From Oscillatoria sp. FACHB-1407 (GTDB taxonomy: Bacteria > Cyanobacteriota > Cyanobacteriia > Elainellales > Elainellaceae), in contig NZ_JACJSA010000015.1 of assembly GCF_014697545.1 (NCBI RefSeq), positions 124,001 through 188,000 of the forward strand: DNA of 64,000 bases, given 5' to 3'. Positions 24,985 to 33,093 of the stretch are shown in pieces (position 1 is the stretch's first letter; each line of letters opens with the position of its first letter). Both the position numbers and the translations under genes were made by a program. Under the pieces are notes generated by a model that worked only from the letters and a program-made list of their open reading frames with translations, made no database searches and was not told the DNA's origin.

Positions 24985-26703
24985 TCAATTACTAGAGGCG
25001 ACCCTTGCGGTATCGGTTTCACCGCACGCCACCTTCACCTGATCTTGCAACATCAGTCCGTACTCTAATCCCTCGACGACCGCTTGATAGGACGCTTCAA
25101 TGATGTTGGTCGAGACTCCTACCGTTGTCCAGCGTTGATGCCCGTTGCTAGATTCCACCAACACTCGTGTTTTGGCAGAGGTGCCAGCGGTGCCGTCTAA
25201 AATCCTTACTTTGTAGTCGCTTAAGTGGAAGGTGGAAATGATGGGATAGAAGTTGATCAGAGCTTTACGCAGGGCTGAATCTAATGCTGAGACAGGACCG
25301 TTGCCTTCGGCTGCTTCTAGAATGTCGCGATCGCTCACCGTCACTTTCACAGTCGCCATCGCCTGACTACACCCATCATTCACCTCAGGCACCATATTGC
25401 AGGTAATCTGGAAGCCCTTAAGCTGGAAAAATCGGGGACGTTGCCCCAGTGCCTCACGCATCAATAGTTCAAAGCTGGCTTCTGCGGCTTCAAACTGATA
25501 GCCCTGGTTTTCCAAAGTTTTGAGGCGTTGCAAAATTTGCCGACAGGTGGGGTCTTCCTTGTCGAGGTCAATGCCAAATGTACGAGCTTTTGCCAGGACG
25601 TTACTCAGACCTGCCTGGTCAGAAATGACAATCCGGCGACGATTGCCAATATGTTCGGGTTGAATGTGCTCGTAAGTCAGAGGATTGCGCTCGACTGCGC
25701 TAACGTGGATGCCACCCTTGTGAGCAAAGGCAGACAATCCCACGAAAGGCGCGTGATCGTCGGGGGCAAGATTCACCACTTCGCTAATCAGACGACTGGA
25801 ATCAGTTAGCTTTGATAATTGATCGTCGCTAACACACTGAAAGCCCAGCTTCAGTTGCAAGTTAGGAATTAACGTACAGAGGTCGGCGTTGCCGCAGCGT
25901 TCGCCATAGCCGTTAATCGTTCCCTGCACCATGCGAGCACCGCCCATCACCGCAGCGAGGGCATTAGCAACGGCTGTACCGGAGTCGTTGTGGGTGTGGA
26001 TGCCGATGGGAGGGAGCTGAGATTGGGGATGCAGAAAACGGGCATCTTCAGGTAAAGCCCGATTTCTGGCTTCAACGAACTGAAACACCTCCTGCACGAT
26101 CGCACTCACTTCATGGGGCAACGTGCCCCCGTTGGTGTCGCAGAGAACCAGCCACTCGGCTCCTCCAGCGATCGCGGCTTCTAAGGTCTTCAAGGCATAC
26201 TCTGGATTACGTTTGTAGCCGTCAAACCAGTGCTCCGCATCGTAGATCACGCGCCGCTCCTGACTGCGGAAGTACTCGATGGTGTCCTGAATCATCGCCA
26301 GGTTTTCTTCCAGTGTGGTCTTCAGCCCCTCGGTAACGTGCAAATCCCACGATTTGCCAAACAGGGTGATCCAGCGTGTACCTGCCGCCAGAATCGGTTG
26401 CAGCATGGGATCAGTCGCTGCCGTCTTACCGGGGCGACGGGTTGAACAAAATGCCACGATTTCAGCCTGGGTCAGGGGTTCTTCCTTCAATTGCCAGAAA
26501 AACTGCACATCCTTTGGGTTTGCACCGGGCCATCCCCCTTCAATAAACGGAATTCCCATCCGGTCGAGTTGGCGGGCAATCCGCAATTTGTCGTCAATCG
26601 AAAGCGACAACCCCTCACGCTGTGCCCCGTCTCTCAGGGTCGTGTCATAGATCCACAGTGGGCGATTGGGTGCGGTTGAAAACTCGAAGGTATCTAAGGT
26701 CAT
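24985..26703 (-). CDS. cimA: (R)-citramalate synthase
   Basis: 572 residues. Condenses acetyl-CoA with pyruvate to citramalate, entry to a threonine-independent isoleucine route. The HMGL-like barrel has IYDTTLRDGAQREG (metal/substrate residues Arg and Asp), EGGWPGANPKD, VLCDTNGGTLPHEV and the metal-binding HTHNDSG. The C-terminal LeuA-type regulatory domain (about 405-555: LKGFQITCNMVPEVNDG, ATVKVTVSDRDILEAAEGNG, YKVRILDG, RVLVESSNGHQRWTTVGVSTNIIEASYQA) is present. Length and motifs match the TIGR00977-type citramalate synthases of cyanobacteria rather than LeuA. Alone on the minus strand and divergent from the ferredoxin gene. Confidence 0.93.
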   Translation of the reverse strand: MTLDTFEFSTAPNRPLWIYDTTLRDGAQREGLSLSIDDKLRIARQLDRMGIPFIEGGWPGANPKDVQFFWQLKEEPLTQAEIVAFCSTRRPGKTAATDPMLQPILAAGTRWITLFGKSWDLHVTEGLKTTLEENLAMIQDTIEYFRSQERRVIYDAEHWFDGYKRNPEYALKTLEAAIAGGAEWLVLCDTNGGTLPHEVSAIVQEVFQFVEARNRALPEDARFLHPQSQLPPIGIHTHNDSGTAVANALAAVMGGARMVQGTINGYGERCGNADLCTLIPNLQLKLGFQCVSDDQLSKLTDSSRLISEVVNLAPDDHAPFVGLSAFAHKGGIHVSAVERNPLTYEHIQPEHIGNRRRIVISDQAGLSNVLAKARTFGIDLDKEDPTCRQILQRLKTLENQGYQFEAAEASFELLMREALGQRPRFFQLKGFQITCNMVPEVNDGCSQAMATVKVTVSDRDILEAAEGNGPVSALDSALRKALINFYPIISTFHLSDYKVRILDGTAGTSAKTRVLVESSNGHQRWTTVGVSTNIIEASYQAVVEGLEYGLMLQDQVKVACGETDTARVASSN

Positions 26704-26838
26704 GGATGCAAACTAAAGATAGAGATGAGAAACGGAGAACTAGAGAAATTTGAACCAGGGGGAGAGAGCTAATCGTAGACTGTTAAAGGAAGATAAAGGA
26801 ATACAGAGGAACTACAATGGATTGCATCAGGAGTCGCT

Positions 26839-27195
26839 ATGCCTAAAGTAGCAGCCCAAGGAAAAATCATCGACTGTTCCAAGGGGGCTAAATTGCGTCA
26901 AGTGCTCCTGCAATATGATATTGATCTCCACAATGGACAATCTCGTTGGATCAACTGTCGTGGCATCGGTACCTGTGGCACCTGCGCTGTTCAGATTGAG
27001 GGAGCCGTGTCCGAACCCAACTGGCGAGATACAACACGGAGATCACTTCCTCCCCATTCTCTCATGCAAAATCGCCGACTTGCCTGTCAAACTCAGGTTT
27101 TAGGAGATGTGAAAGTCACCAAGTTTGATGGATTTTGGGGACACGGTGACAACCCAGTGTGGACTGCCGAAGGCGAAGGGGGGCAATGTGAATGA
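26839..27195 (+). CDS. [2Fe-2S] ferredoxin
   Basis: 118 residues. Cluster ligands in the order Cys-40, Cys-46, Cys-49 and Cys-83: INCRGIGTCGTCAVQIEG gives C-x5-C-x2-C, and RRLACQTQV supplies the fourth. This spacing is that of adrenodoxin/bacterial [2Fe-2S] ferredoxins, not the plant-type C-x4-C-x2-C photosynthetic PetF. An extra Cys (residue 13) and a C-terminal Cys (GGQCE) are also present. It should donate electrons in the cytoplasm; the partner is unknown. The 3' end overlaps the next gene by 8 bases, so the two are translationally coupled. Confidence 0.88.
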   Translation: MPKVAAQGKIIDCSKGAKLRQVLLQYDIDLHNGQSRWINCRGIGTCGTCAVQIEGAVSEPNWRDTTRRSLPPHSLMQNRRLACQTQVLGDVKVTKFDGFWGHGDNPVWTAEGEGGQCE

Positions 27196-27694
27196 AGTTG
27201 TAATTCGAGCGATCATTTTATTACTGGTGTTTATCCTGGCGGGCTATTTGATTAGCCGAGCCACTAAGGGCTTGATTCGTCTCGTGGTCATTGCCGTATT
27301 GACGGGTCTGTTTTTGATCGCGGCTCGCTCTATGTTTAATCAAATTATGGAGTCGAGAGCTGCAAACACGGTTCCGCAAACTCCACCCCCAGATGTCAAT
27401 ATAACGGTCAGCCCGACCGCTAGCCCAACGGCGATCGCCAGCCCAACCACCTCTCCAACGGCGGCTGCCAGTCCAGCCACAACCACTGACTCTGACACAC
27501 CCCTGCAAGCCAGAATTGGCTTAAGAAATGTTCCAACCTTTGCAGCCTACTACGTCGCGTCCTCCAATGGGCAACCTGCGGCAGCGGCCCCAGCATCTAC
27601 CCCACAAGAGGACTATCAGCCCGACTATCAACCTCCGGCTAACCGAACCACCACCCAACGACCCAGTCAACAACCAATTACTGGCGGATGGTGA
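27188..27694 (+). CDS. Membrane-anchored protein with Pro/Thr-rich tail ending GGW
   Basis: 168 residues from the GTG at 27188, overlapping the ferredoxin stop by 8 bases, with AAGGGGGG just upstream; this start removes a spurious 21-residue extension. Two hydrophobic segments (about 5-19, VIRAIILLLVFILAGYL, and 29-43, LIRLVVIAVLTGLFLIA) are followed by a low-complexity Pro/Thr/Ala/Ser region (SPTASPTAIASPTTSPT) and a tail with PQEDYQPDYQ, RTTTQRPSQQ and a final GGW. No catalytic motif is seen. The next gene (27822) has the same plan and ending. The coupling with a ferredoxin suggests a membrane partner, but this is inference. Confidence 0.7.
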   Translation: MNEVVIRAIILLLVFILAGYLISRATKGLIRLVVIAVLTGLFLIAARSMFNQIMESRAANTVPQTPPPDVNITVSPTASPTAIASPTTSPTAAASPATTTDSDTPLQARIGLRNVPTFAAYYVASSNGQPAAAAPASTPQEDYQPDYQPPANRTTTQRPSQQPITGGW

Positions 27695-27821
27695 CTTTTA
27701 AAGACACTGTAATTTCCTTGAAAAATCTTGCTTGCGAGGGTTAGTTTTCCGATATTCCCTCGCTAAACTGTAAGTTGCCAACTTTGTTCCACGATCTGTT
27801 CAAGTGCAAGGAGGCAGTGGC

Positions 27822-28178
27822 ATGGTTGAGGTACTGGGATTCTTTTTAGTGCTTGCTGCTCTGGCACTGATGGTTGGGACATTGGCACAAGGACCGTTGC
27901 GAGTGGTGGGATTTGTTGTCCTCGTCCTAATGGGTCTAATTGCTGCTGGTCCGATTGTAGACCGAACTCCCCTCTCCGGTTTCTTCAACTCTGGTGCTAG
28001 CCAAACTGATGAAGCAACCGATCCCTACAATCTGCCCTCCAGCCCAGTTCAGCAAGCTCCAGCCTACGGTGGACAACCCGAATCGGGTGCCAACACAAAC
28101 ACAAACACAAACACAAACACAAACACCAATACCTCAAGAGGATCTTCGCGAAACCGGAGTATTCGTGGGGGATGGTAA
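27822..28178 (+). CDS. Small membrane protein with Asn-Thr repeat tail ending GGW
   Basis: 118 residues from the ATG at 27822, which has AAGGAGG nine bases before it. Two hydrophobic segments (LGFFLVLAALALMVGTLA and PLRVVGFVVLVLMGLIAAGPIV) precede a polar tail, TDPYNLPSSPVQQAP, then a run of Asn-Thr pairs encoded by an ACAAAC microsatellite (about 28092-28127), then SRGSSRNRSIRGGW. The final GGW and overall plan match the preceding gene. The microsatellite unit is six bases, so slippage would change length without frameshift. No homologous family is recognised. Confidence 0.7.
   Translation: MVEVLGFFLVLAALALMVGTLAQGPLRVVGFVVLVLMGLIAAGPIVDRTPLSGFFNSGASQTDEATDPYNLPSSPVQQAPAYGGQPESGANTNTNTNTNTNTNTSRGSSRNRSIRGGW
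28092..28127 (+). repeat. ACAAAC microsatellite in coding sequence
   Basis: About six copies of a 6-base unit in the frame that reads Asn-Thr. Being a multiple of three, copy-number changes keep the frame and vary the linker length before the GGW end. Confidence 0.8.
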
Positions 28179-28425
28179 GGGAAGGGGGAAAAAAGAAGGA
28201 TGAAGGATGAAGGATAAAGGATAAAAGGGAAGAGAGAAGAGAGAAGAGAGAAGAGAGAAAAAAGAAGAATGAAGAGGAAAGAGGGAAGAGGGAAAAAAGC
28301 TACTCCTTATTCCTCACTCCCTACTCCCCATTCCCGCTTCTCCACTCCCCACTCAAGATCACCAAACCGATTTAAATTGGTAATAGGTTTAAGCCATTCT
28401 TTGCGGCGATCGCTGCCGTTTTTTC
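28179..28425. repeat. Purine-rich low-complexity tract and collapsed family A end
   Basis: From 28180 to about 28300 the plus strand is nearly all purine, with AGAGAAG units repeated at 28230-28260, then a pyrimidine-rich stretch (CTCCTTATTCCTCACTCC) to about 28355. At 28366-28382 ACCGATTTAA joins directly to AATTGGTA, i.e. the two ends of family A with no interior. No ORF and no TPP-riboswitch-like motif is seen before thiO-thiG. Confidence 0.65.
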
Positions 28426-30462
28426 ATGAACAAAACAAGTGACATTTTAATCGTCGGGGGTGGCGTTGTTGGTCTGGCGATCGCGGTTGAACTGAAGTTG
28501 CGCGGAGCCACTGTCACCGTTCTTAGTCGTGATTTTCAACAAGCGGCAAGCCATGCGGCTGCGGGTATGTTAGCTCCCCAGGCTGAAGGTCTGGAGCCAG
28601 GGGCCATGCTGGAGCTGTCGCTCAGGAGCCGTGCCCTTTACCCTGAGTGGGTCGCCAAGCTAGAAGAGATCAGCGGCACCTCTACTGGATACTGGGCATG
28701 TGGCATTCTCGCTCCCGTTTATACGGCTGAGGCAGACCAGGCAAACTCTCCCAATCCCATCTATACTCAAGCCTCACCTGCTTATTGGCTCGATCGATCC
28801 GCGATTCATCTAGCGCAACCCGGATTAGGGGAAGATGTCATCGGCGGATGGTGGTTTCCCGAAGATGGACAGGTGGATAATCGAGCACTGACGCAAGCAT
28901 TGCGATCGACGGCTCAAATTTTGGGGGTTGATATCCAGGAGGGAATCACCGTCACTGGAATCCAGCAGCAACAGGGGCGCGTCCTCAGTGTGAAGACCCA
29001 GGCGCACGACTGGCAAGCAGATCATTACATTCTGGCGACCGGGGCATGGTCGCAGGAAGTGCTACCCGTTCCCGTTTACCCCAAAAAAGGACAGATGCTG
29101 GCAGTCAGCGTCCCCCCCGGTTACGCCGATGGGTTGCCACTCCAACGAGTGTTATATGGACCTGACAGTTACATCGTGCCACGCCGAGATGGACGGATTG
29201 TAATTGGAGCCACCAGCGAGTCAGTGGGCTTCACTCCCCACAACACCATGGAGGGGATTCAAACCCTGGTGAATGGGGCGATTCACCTCTACCCGACGCT
29301 AAAGCACTTTCCCATTCAGGAATGCTGGTGGGGCTTTCGACCAGCGACTCCCGATGAGTTGCCAATCCTGGGAACCAGTCTATGTGATAATTTGACGCTG
29401 GCGATCGGGCACTACCGCAATGGTATTCTGTTAACTCCAGTGACGGCTCAACTCATTGCCGATCAGGTTTGGCAACAACGTACCGACCCCCTACTCGAGC
29501 ATTTCTCCTGGAGCCGCTTTTATGGGCGATCGCCTCAATTCTCTGCCCAACCTCAGATAACTTCGACAGCGATCGCTCCTGCCGCTCACTCCACAACCCA
29601 TTCTATTCAACTCCAACCCGCTTCTCCCCTTACTCCTGTGCAAACTCTCGAACCTCAAACTCAAACGCTTCAAGATACTCCCCTGGTGATTGCCGGACGA
29701 TCCTTTTCTTCGCGGCTCATGACGGGTACGGGTAAATATCGCAATTTTGACCAGATGCGCCAAAGCATCACTGCCAGCGGTTGCCAGATTGTGACGGTGG
29801 CGGTGCGGCGGGTGCAGACCAACGCTCCCGGACACGAAGGGCTGGGCGAAGCTCTGGATTGGAACCAGTTATGGATGCTGCCCAATACCGCTGGATGCCA
29901 GACGGCTGAGGATGCCATTCGGGTAGCACGGTTAGGGCGCGAGATGGCGAAACTCCTGGGGCAGGAAGATAACAATTTCGTCAAGTTGGAAGTAATCCCC
30001 GATGCCAAATATTTGCTGCCCGACCCGATCGGTACACTGCAAGCGGCTGAGCAATTGGTGAAAGAGGGATTTGCCGTACTGCCCTACATCAACGCCGATC
30101 CACTCCTGGCAAAACGCCTGGAGGAAGTGGGTTGTGCAACAGTGATGCCCCTGGGTTCCCCGATTGGCTCCGGGCAGGGCATCAAAAACGCTGCTAATAT
30201 CCAGATCATCATTGAGAATGCTACTGTTCCTGTGGTGGTAGATGCCGGGATCGGTACACCCAGTGAGGCAGCACAAGCTATGGAAATGGGAGCCGATGCG
30301 CTGCTGATCAATACGGCGATCGCCCAGGCTCAAAATCCTGCGATGATGGGTCGCGCAATGGGTATGGCAACTGAGGCAGGACGCATGGCATACCTGGCAG
30401 GACGCATTCCCGTAAAGGCGATCGCCAGTGCCAGTTCACCCCTCACCGGAACGATCGCGTAA
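28426..30462 (+). CDS. thiO/thiG: Bifunctional glycine oxidase / thiazole synthase ThiO-ThiG
   Basis: 678 residues joining two thiamine-thiazole enzymes. Residues about 6-365 are ThiO: the FAD-binding [75 protein letters not shown] and [16 protein letters not shown] Pro/Thr/Gln-rich linker (about 370-420) joins Thi[28 protein letters not shown] with the Schiff-base Lys, and [30 protein letters not shown]. ThiO oxidises glycine to dehydroglycine, which ThiG combines with ThiS thiocarboxylate and deoxyxylulose phosphate. The fusion is characteristic of cyanobacteria and lets the unstable imine pass between domains. No thiS or thiE gene is next to it. Confidence 0.96.
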   Translation: MNKTSDILIVGGGVVGLAIAVELKLRGATVTVLSRDFQQAASHAAAGMLAPQAEGLEPGAMLELSLRSRALYPEWVAKLEEISGTSTGYWACGILAPVYTAEADQANSPNPIYTQASPAYWLDRSAIHLAQPGLGEDVIGGWWFPEDGQVDNRALTQALRSTAQILGVDIQEGITVTGIQQQQGRVLSVKTQAHDWQADHYILATGAWSQEVLPVPVYPKKGQMLAVSVPPGYADGLPLQRVLYGPDSYIVPRRDGRIVIGATSESVGFTPHNTMEGIQTLVNGAIHLYPTLKHFPIQECWWGFRPATPDELPILGTSLCDNLTLAIGHYRNGILLTPVTAQLIADQVWQQRTDPLLEHFSWSRFYGRSPQFSAQPQITSTAIAPAAHSTTHSIQLQPASPLTPVQTLEPQTQTLQDTPLVIAGRSFSSRLMTGTGKYRNFDQMRQSITASGCQIVTVAVRRVQTNAPGHEGLGEALDWNQLWMLPNTAGCQTAEDAIRVARLGREMAKLLGQEDNNFVKLEVIPDAKYLLPDPIGTLQAAEQLVKEGFAVLPYINADPLLAKRLEEVGCATVMPLGSPIGSGQGIKNAANIQIIIENATVPVVVDAGIGTPSEAAQAMEMGADALLINTAIAQAQNPAMMGRAMGMATEAGRMAYLAGRIPVKAIASASSPLTGTIA

Positions 30463-30521
30463 GACAGGGGTGAATGGGGAGTCGGGAATGGGGAATGGGG
30501 AAGACAGAGGGCGATCGCTCC

Positions 30522-30647
30522 TGTATAGCTGTAGCCACATTCGATAGGTAGGATAGCCGCGAATTCATTCGCCAGGCTCTTAAACCAAACTGGCGTTAGA
30601 TTAGTCCGCAATTCCAAGCGTTCTGACCAAAGCTATAAAACTGTTTT
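30522..30647. repeat. Composite dispersed repeat (family D ends with a GCCGCGAATTCATTCGCC core)
   Basis: Starts TATAGCTGTAGCCACATTCG and ends CTGACCAAAGCTATA like the family D copy near 50075-50173, but its interior is GCCGCGAATTCATTCGCC and AGGCTCTTAAACCAAACTGG, also found at 37325-37355 and 59669-59710. TATAGC occurs inverted at both outer ends. One element appears inserted in, or recombined with, another. Confidence 0.65.
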
Positions 30648-30679
30648 CCTCCAGCTTTCAAAAAGATCCCCGTTTTCTT

Positions 30680-30801
30680 AGTACAACTCGTCGTAAATAA
30701 GGGTGGGAATTTGGGGTGCAGGGGTGGAACCCCTGGCTGGGGGCGCAGCCCCCACAGCCCCCTGGTTTTATTTCCAAACCCTATCTATGAATAGCAGTAC
30801 T
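30680..30801. repeat. 122-bp palindromic element, family C
   Basis: From AGTACAACTCGTCGTAAAT to AGTACT, with the pairs AGGGGTGGAACCCCT and GGGGGCGCAGCCCCC inside, and TTTTATTTCCAAACCCTA near the right end. Inverted, nearly full copies lie at 57764-57885 and 57887-57999; shorter ones at 17496, 20968 and 59503. Non-coding; between the convergent thiO-thiG and ndhB genes. Confidence 0.85.
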
Positions 30802-30847
30802 TAGGAAACCGGGGATCTCAGCTCAGTTAAACCCTCAAGCCTAATTC

Positions 30848-32425
30848 CTACAACTCAAGCTCAGTTTCAACGATGGCTTGAGCCGTGTTTTGAATTGGCG
30901 CAGGTTGCTCTGCCACAGGAGGAGATTGCAACATCGGCGTATGAGTAATGGAGTTATTTGCCAGCGTAAACAGCGGGTTCGAGAGAATTCCCGCCAGAGA
31001 GGTCGCCACAAAGGAAATCACCAGACCCACCTGCAAGGGACGCATTCCTGGCAAATTCCATTGCACTTCAGGATAGTTTTTCACCGCTTCTGACATTTCC
31101 TCTGGCTCTTTGACCACCATCATCTTGACCACACGAATGTAGTAGTAGATGGAAATCACGCTGGTGATCAGACCGATGAGAACCAACCCGTAGGCACCAG
31201 ACTGCCAACCTGCCCAGAAGAGGTAGAGCTTACCGAAGAAGCCAGCCAACGGTGGAATACCGCCCAATGACAACAGACAAATACTGAGTGCCAGTGTCAA
31301 CAGAGGGTCTTTCTGATACAACCCGCTGTATTCACTAATTTCATCGGTTCCGGTTCGCAAGGTGAAGAGAATGACACAGGTAAAGCCACCCAGGTTCATA
31401 AACAGGTAAACCAGGAGATAGAACACCATGCTGGAGTAGCCTGCATCCGTACCAAGAATCAACCCGATCATCAGAAATCCTGCCTGCCCAATCGAGGAAT
31501 AGGCAAGCAGACGCTTCATGCTGTTTTGCGCCAGAGCCACCACATTGCCCAGCACCATACTGAGGATCGCCAATGCCGTCAAAACAAAGTGCCACTGCTC
31601 CGAAACGATGGGGAAAGCGTTGACCAGGAGGCGGACTGCCAGAGCGAACCCTGCGGCTTTTGACCCAACGGAGAGAAACGCCACCACGGGAGTGGGAGAA
31701 CCTTCATAAACATCGGGTGTCCACTGGTGAAAGGGCACTGCCGCAATTTTGAAGGCGATACCCGCAATCACGAAAACCAGAGCAATCACAATCCCCAGAG
31801 AAGGTTCCTGTCCCTCAACAAACAGGTTTTCTGTGATGTAGCTCAGGCGAGTTTCACCGCCCGACAACCCATACAGCAACGAAACACCGTACAAGAAGAT
31901 GGCGGAACTGGCGGCTCCAATCAACAGATATTTCAGGGCTGCTTCGTTGGAGCGGGGGTCGCGCTTCATGTAGCCCGTCAGCAGGTAAGAAGAAATACTG
32001 AGGGTTTCCAGGGAAACGAAAATCATGACCAGTTCGTCTGCTCCAGAGAGGAACATTCCGCCCAGGGTTGCCGTAAGGAGAATAGTAATGAATTCAGCCA
32101 GGGAGGTGCCCGATTGCTCGACGTATCGCACCGACATCAGGATGGTGAAGACCGCCGAGGAGGCAATAATGCCCCGAAAGATGACACTGAAGGTATCGCT
32201 GTGGAAACCACCTAAGAAGGAGATGGGGTTAGCCACATCCCACTGGAAATAGAGGGCAACGATCGCCCCCAAAAGTCCGGCGATCGCCACATAGGGAGTC
32301 CATCGAGCAGACGATCGCCCAACGATTAAATCACCCACCAGAACGACCATCAGGGTTGCAATTACAATTCCCTCCGGTAAAATCGTTCCGGCATTTAACT
32401 GAGCTGCAAGGGTGTCAAAGTCCAT
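30848..32425 (-). CDS. ndhB: NAD(P)H-quinone oxidoreductase subunit 2 (NdhB)
   Basis: 525 residues, about 14 membrane helices, an antiporter-like proton-pumping subunit of the thylakoid NDH-1 complex used for respiration, cyclic electron flow and CO2 uptake. Diagnostic segments include [80 protein letters not shown] with the conserved proton-channel Lys further on ([11 protein letters not shown]) and [13 protein letters not shown]. The length and motifs are those of intact cyanobacterial NdhB. The N-terminus ([19 protein letters not shown]) is typical. Single-gene unit, divergent from topA across a 668-bp spacer. Confidence 0.97.
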   Translation of the reverse strand: MDFDTLAAQLNAGTILPEGIVIATLMVVLVGDLIVGRSSARWTPYVAIAGLLGAIVALYFQWDVANPISFLGGFHSDTFSVIFRGIIASSAVFTILMSVRYVEQSGTSLAEFITILLTATLGGMFLSGADELVMIFVSLETLSISSYLLTGYMKRDPRSNEAALKYLLIGAASSAIFLYGVSLLYGLSGGETRLSYITENLFVEGQEPSLGIVIALVFVIAGIAFKIAAVPFHQWTPDVYEGSPTPVVAFLSVGSKAAGFALAVRLLVNAFPIVSEQWHFVLTALAILSMVLGNVVALAQNSMKRLLAYSSIGQAGFLMIGLILGTDAGYSSMVFYLLVYLFMNLGGFTCVILFTLRTGTDEISEYSGLYQKDPLLTLALSICLLSLGGIPPLAGFFGKLYLFWAGWQSGAYGLVLIGLITSVISIYYYIRVVKMMVVKEPEEMSEAVKNYPEVQWNLPGMRPLQVGLVISFVATSLAGILSNPLFTLANNSITHTPMLQSPPVAEQPAPIQNTAQAIVETELEL

Positions 32426-33093
32426 AAGAATCTGGAAGCTTGAGCGGTCGGCAAAAATAAAGTGAGAGAACTCAGGGGCAGGTTCACTAAAACCCAGAAT
32501 GGATTAATGGGATGAATTATCAAAAAGACATGATAATCACCATTAATCTCATCCCAATGTTGTAAGCACAAACGCTACAACAAATGCAAGATGGAACCGA
32601 GGAGCTTAGGAGCAAAGTCCTTTCGAGAGGGAAAAACCTTCCCAAAATGACGGTTTGAGCTTCCTAAACGCTATCTCAAAACTTGATAAATGTACCAACT
32701 CCGGGTGAAATTCAAGAAATTCGAGATCAGGCTGACAGTTCACATCTCCCAAGCGGGAAAGCTGCACTAAGTGCAATCATACCGCGCCATGCTTCTAGCT
32801 CTGTTGCAAATCAATGAATTCCATCTTTGTTTCTGCCGATATGGTCTATAAGTAGAGATCTATAGACACCACAAACTCACACCAGGGCAAGGAAAACTTC
32901 CTGGTGAATTGTTTAAGTTTAATTAGGATTACTTAGGATTGCTATATTCCATGAGGTTACACTGTTGCATCGAATCGATTCCCTCGCTAGGTTGGAATTT
33001 GAGAGTCTAGAATCATTTGTCAAGTGCTGATCTCACTTTGCTCTCTTGCCTGAATTGCGTAACCAACGTTTCCTTAAAGCGTGACCGAAGCCC
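32426..33093. other. Divergent ndhB/topA spacer with hairpins
   Basis: 668 bases without a supported gene. Two inverted repeats are visible: GTCTATA/TATAGAC at 32844-32867 and a stronger hairpin at 32880-32906 (CACCAGG and CCTGGTG arms plus an inner AAG/CTT pair), the latter about 190 bases before the topA start. These could be in the topA leader or be operators; no known riboswitch pattern is recognised. It is long for a cyanobacterial spacer, so an unannotated small RNA is possible. Confidence 0.5.

Noticed and set aside
24744-25022. Minus-strand ORF overlapping the cimA 3' end
   Set aside because: Passes through a dispersed GC-rich repeat, overlaps cimA by 38 bases and has no ribosome-binding site.
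28179-28425. TPP riboswitch upstream of thiO-thiG
   Set aside because: No CUGAGA-type conserved core was seen; the leader is a low-complexity purine tract.
32426-33093. tRNA or tmRNA gene in the ndhB/topA spacer
   Set aside because: No cloverleaf arms or GGTTCRA-type T-loop could be found; only short hairpins are present.
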